Assembly (NCBI GenBank): GCA_934376945.1
Contig: CAKRPI010000067.1
Span: 1-12,085 of the forward strand
Direction: 5' to 3'
From: an uncultured Lachnospiraceae bacterium
Lineage (GTDB): Bacteria; Bacillota; Clostridia; Lachnospirales; Lachnospiraceae
Length of the DNA stretch: 12,085 nt
Shown here in pieces: positions 11,971 through 12,085 of this stretch; the stretch's first letter is position 1; each line of letters begins with the position of its first letter. A program made the position numbers and the translations under genes. The notes beneath the pieces were generated by a model. That model made no database searches. It was given only the letters and a program-made list of their open reading frames with translations, and was not told the DNA's origin.

Positions 11971-12085
11971 CTCGGTTAAAGCGGATATTCGCAATTCGCT
12001 TCGCTACTGCTCGGTTAAAGCGGATATTCGCAATCCGCTTCGCTACTTGCTCATAACCGAGTAGCTGCTTCGCAGCTTATCAGGA
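11971..12085 (+). repeat. Tandem copies C1 and C2 of the dispersed intergenic repeat
   Basis: Two units of about 39 bp (11971-12009 and 12010-12049) start CTCGGTTAAAGCGGATATTC and differ by one substitution and one inserted T. The second continues into CTCATAACCGAG. CTCGGTTA (12010-12017) pairs with TAACCGAG (12054-12061) around an inner hairpin GCGGAT (12020-12025)/ATCCGC (12033-12038), and AGCTGC-TTC-GCAGCT follows. This is the most complete copy and shows the whole element is built to fold. It runs to or past the window edge. Confidence 0.8.

Noticed and set aside
11971..12049. CRISPR-like array at the right end
   Set aside because: The two near-identical 39-bp units are directly adjacent with no spacer between them, and related copies are scattered through the window.

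Overview
The window looks like chromosome from a Gram-positive gut clostridium of the Lachnospiraceae type. I infer this from gene style, moderately AT-rich coding DNA with very AT-rich gaps, strong AGGAGG-type ribosome sites, and a small metal-binding-domain protein of a kind I associate with that family. No phylogenetic marker is present, so the assignment is tentative.

Layout. (1) Positions 1-74 and 7307-7380 hold two identical tRNA-Pro(CGG) genes, both on the minus strand, each with a similar promoter to its right. (2) Between them, on the plus strand, lies a sugar-uptake cluster: a family 1 solute-binding protein (557-1912), two MalF/MalG-type permeases (1953-2852, 2863-3702), a large cytoplasmic beta-sandwich plus alpha/alpha-toroid protein that is probably the enzyme acting on the imported glycan (3715-5829), and a LacI-family regulator with its own promoter (5968-6993), closed by a strong terminator. 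No transport ATPase is encoded here, so a shared MsmX-type ATPase elsewhere is expected. Two AAACGTTT palindromes lie upstream of the operon, one directly after the proximal promoter, and are the probable LacI operators. (3) Positions 7657-8229 carry two small plus-strand genes: an 80-residue protein of unknown function and an 85-residue heavy-metal-associated (HMA) protein with a CxxC site. (4) On the minus strand, from 11850 leftward to 8318, is a complete polar amino acid ABC transporter in the order binding protein, permease, permease, ATPase. It resembles the actinobacterial glutamate system GluABCD, and a perfect 18-bp hairpin between the binding protein and the first permease probably sets expression ratios.

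The intergenic regions carry a recurrent, variably decayed element with the core CGGAyATTCGCAATyCG. I see four clear copies (two in tandem at the right end) and up to four decayed or partial ones. Other structure includes a nested inverted repeat at 7126-7210, six tandem 9-bp units between the second permease and the ATPase gene, and an inverted repeat around the amino acid transporter promoter. Neither binding protein has a lipobox cysteine, which is unusual for a monoderm.

I see no CRISPR array, transposase, integrase, phage gene or obvious defence system. The most unusual elements are the unassigned toroid protein, the tRNA-flanked catabolic segment, the intergenic repeat family and the small-protein/HMA pair.
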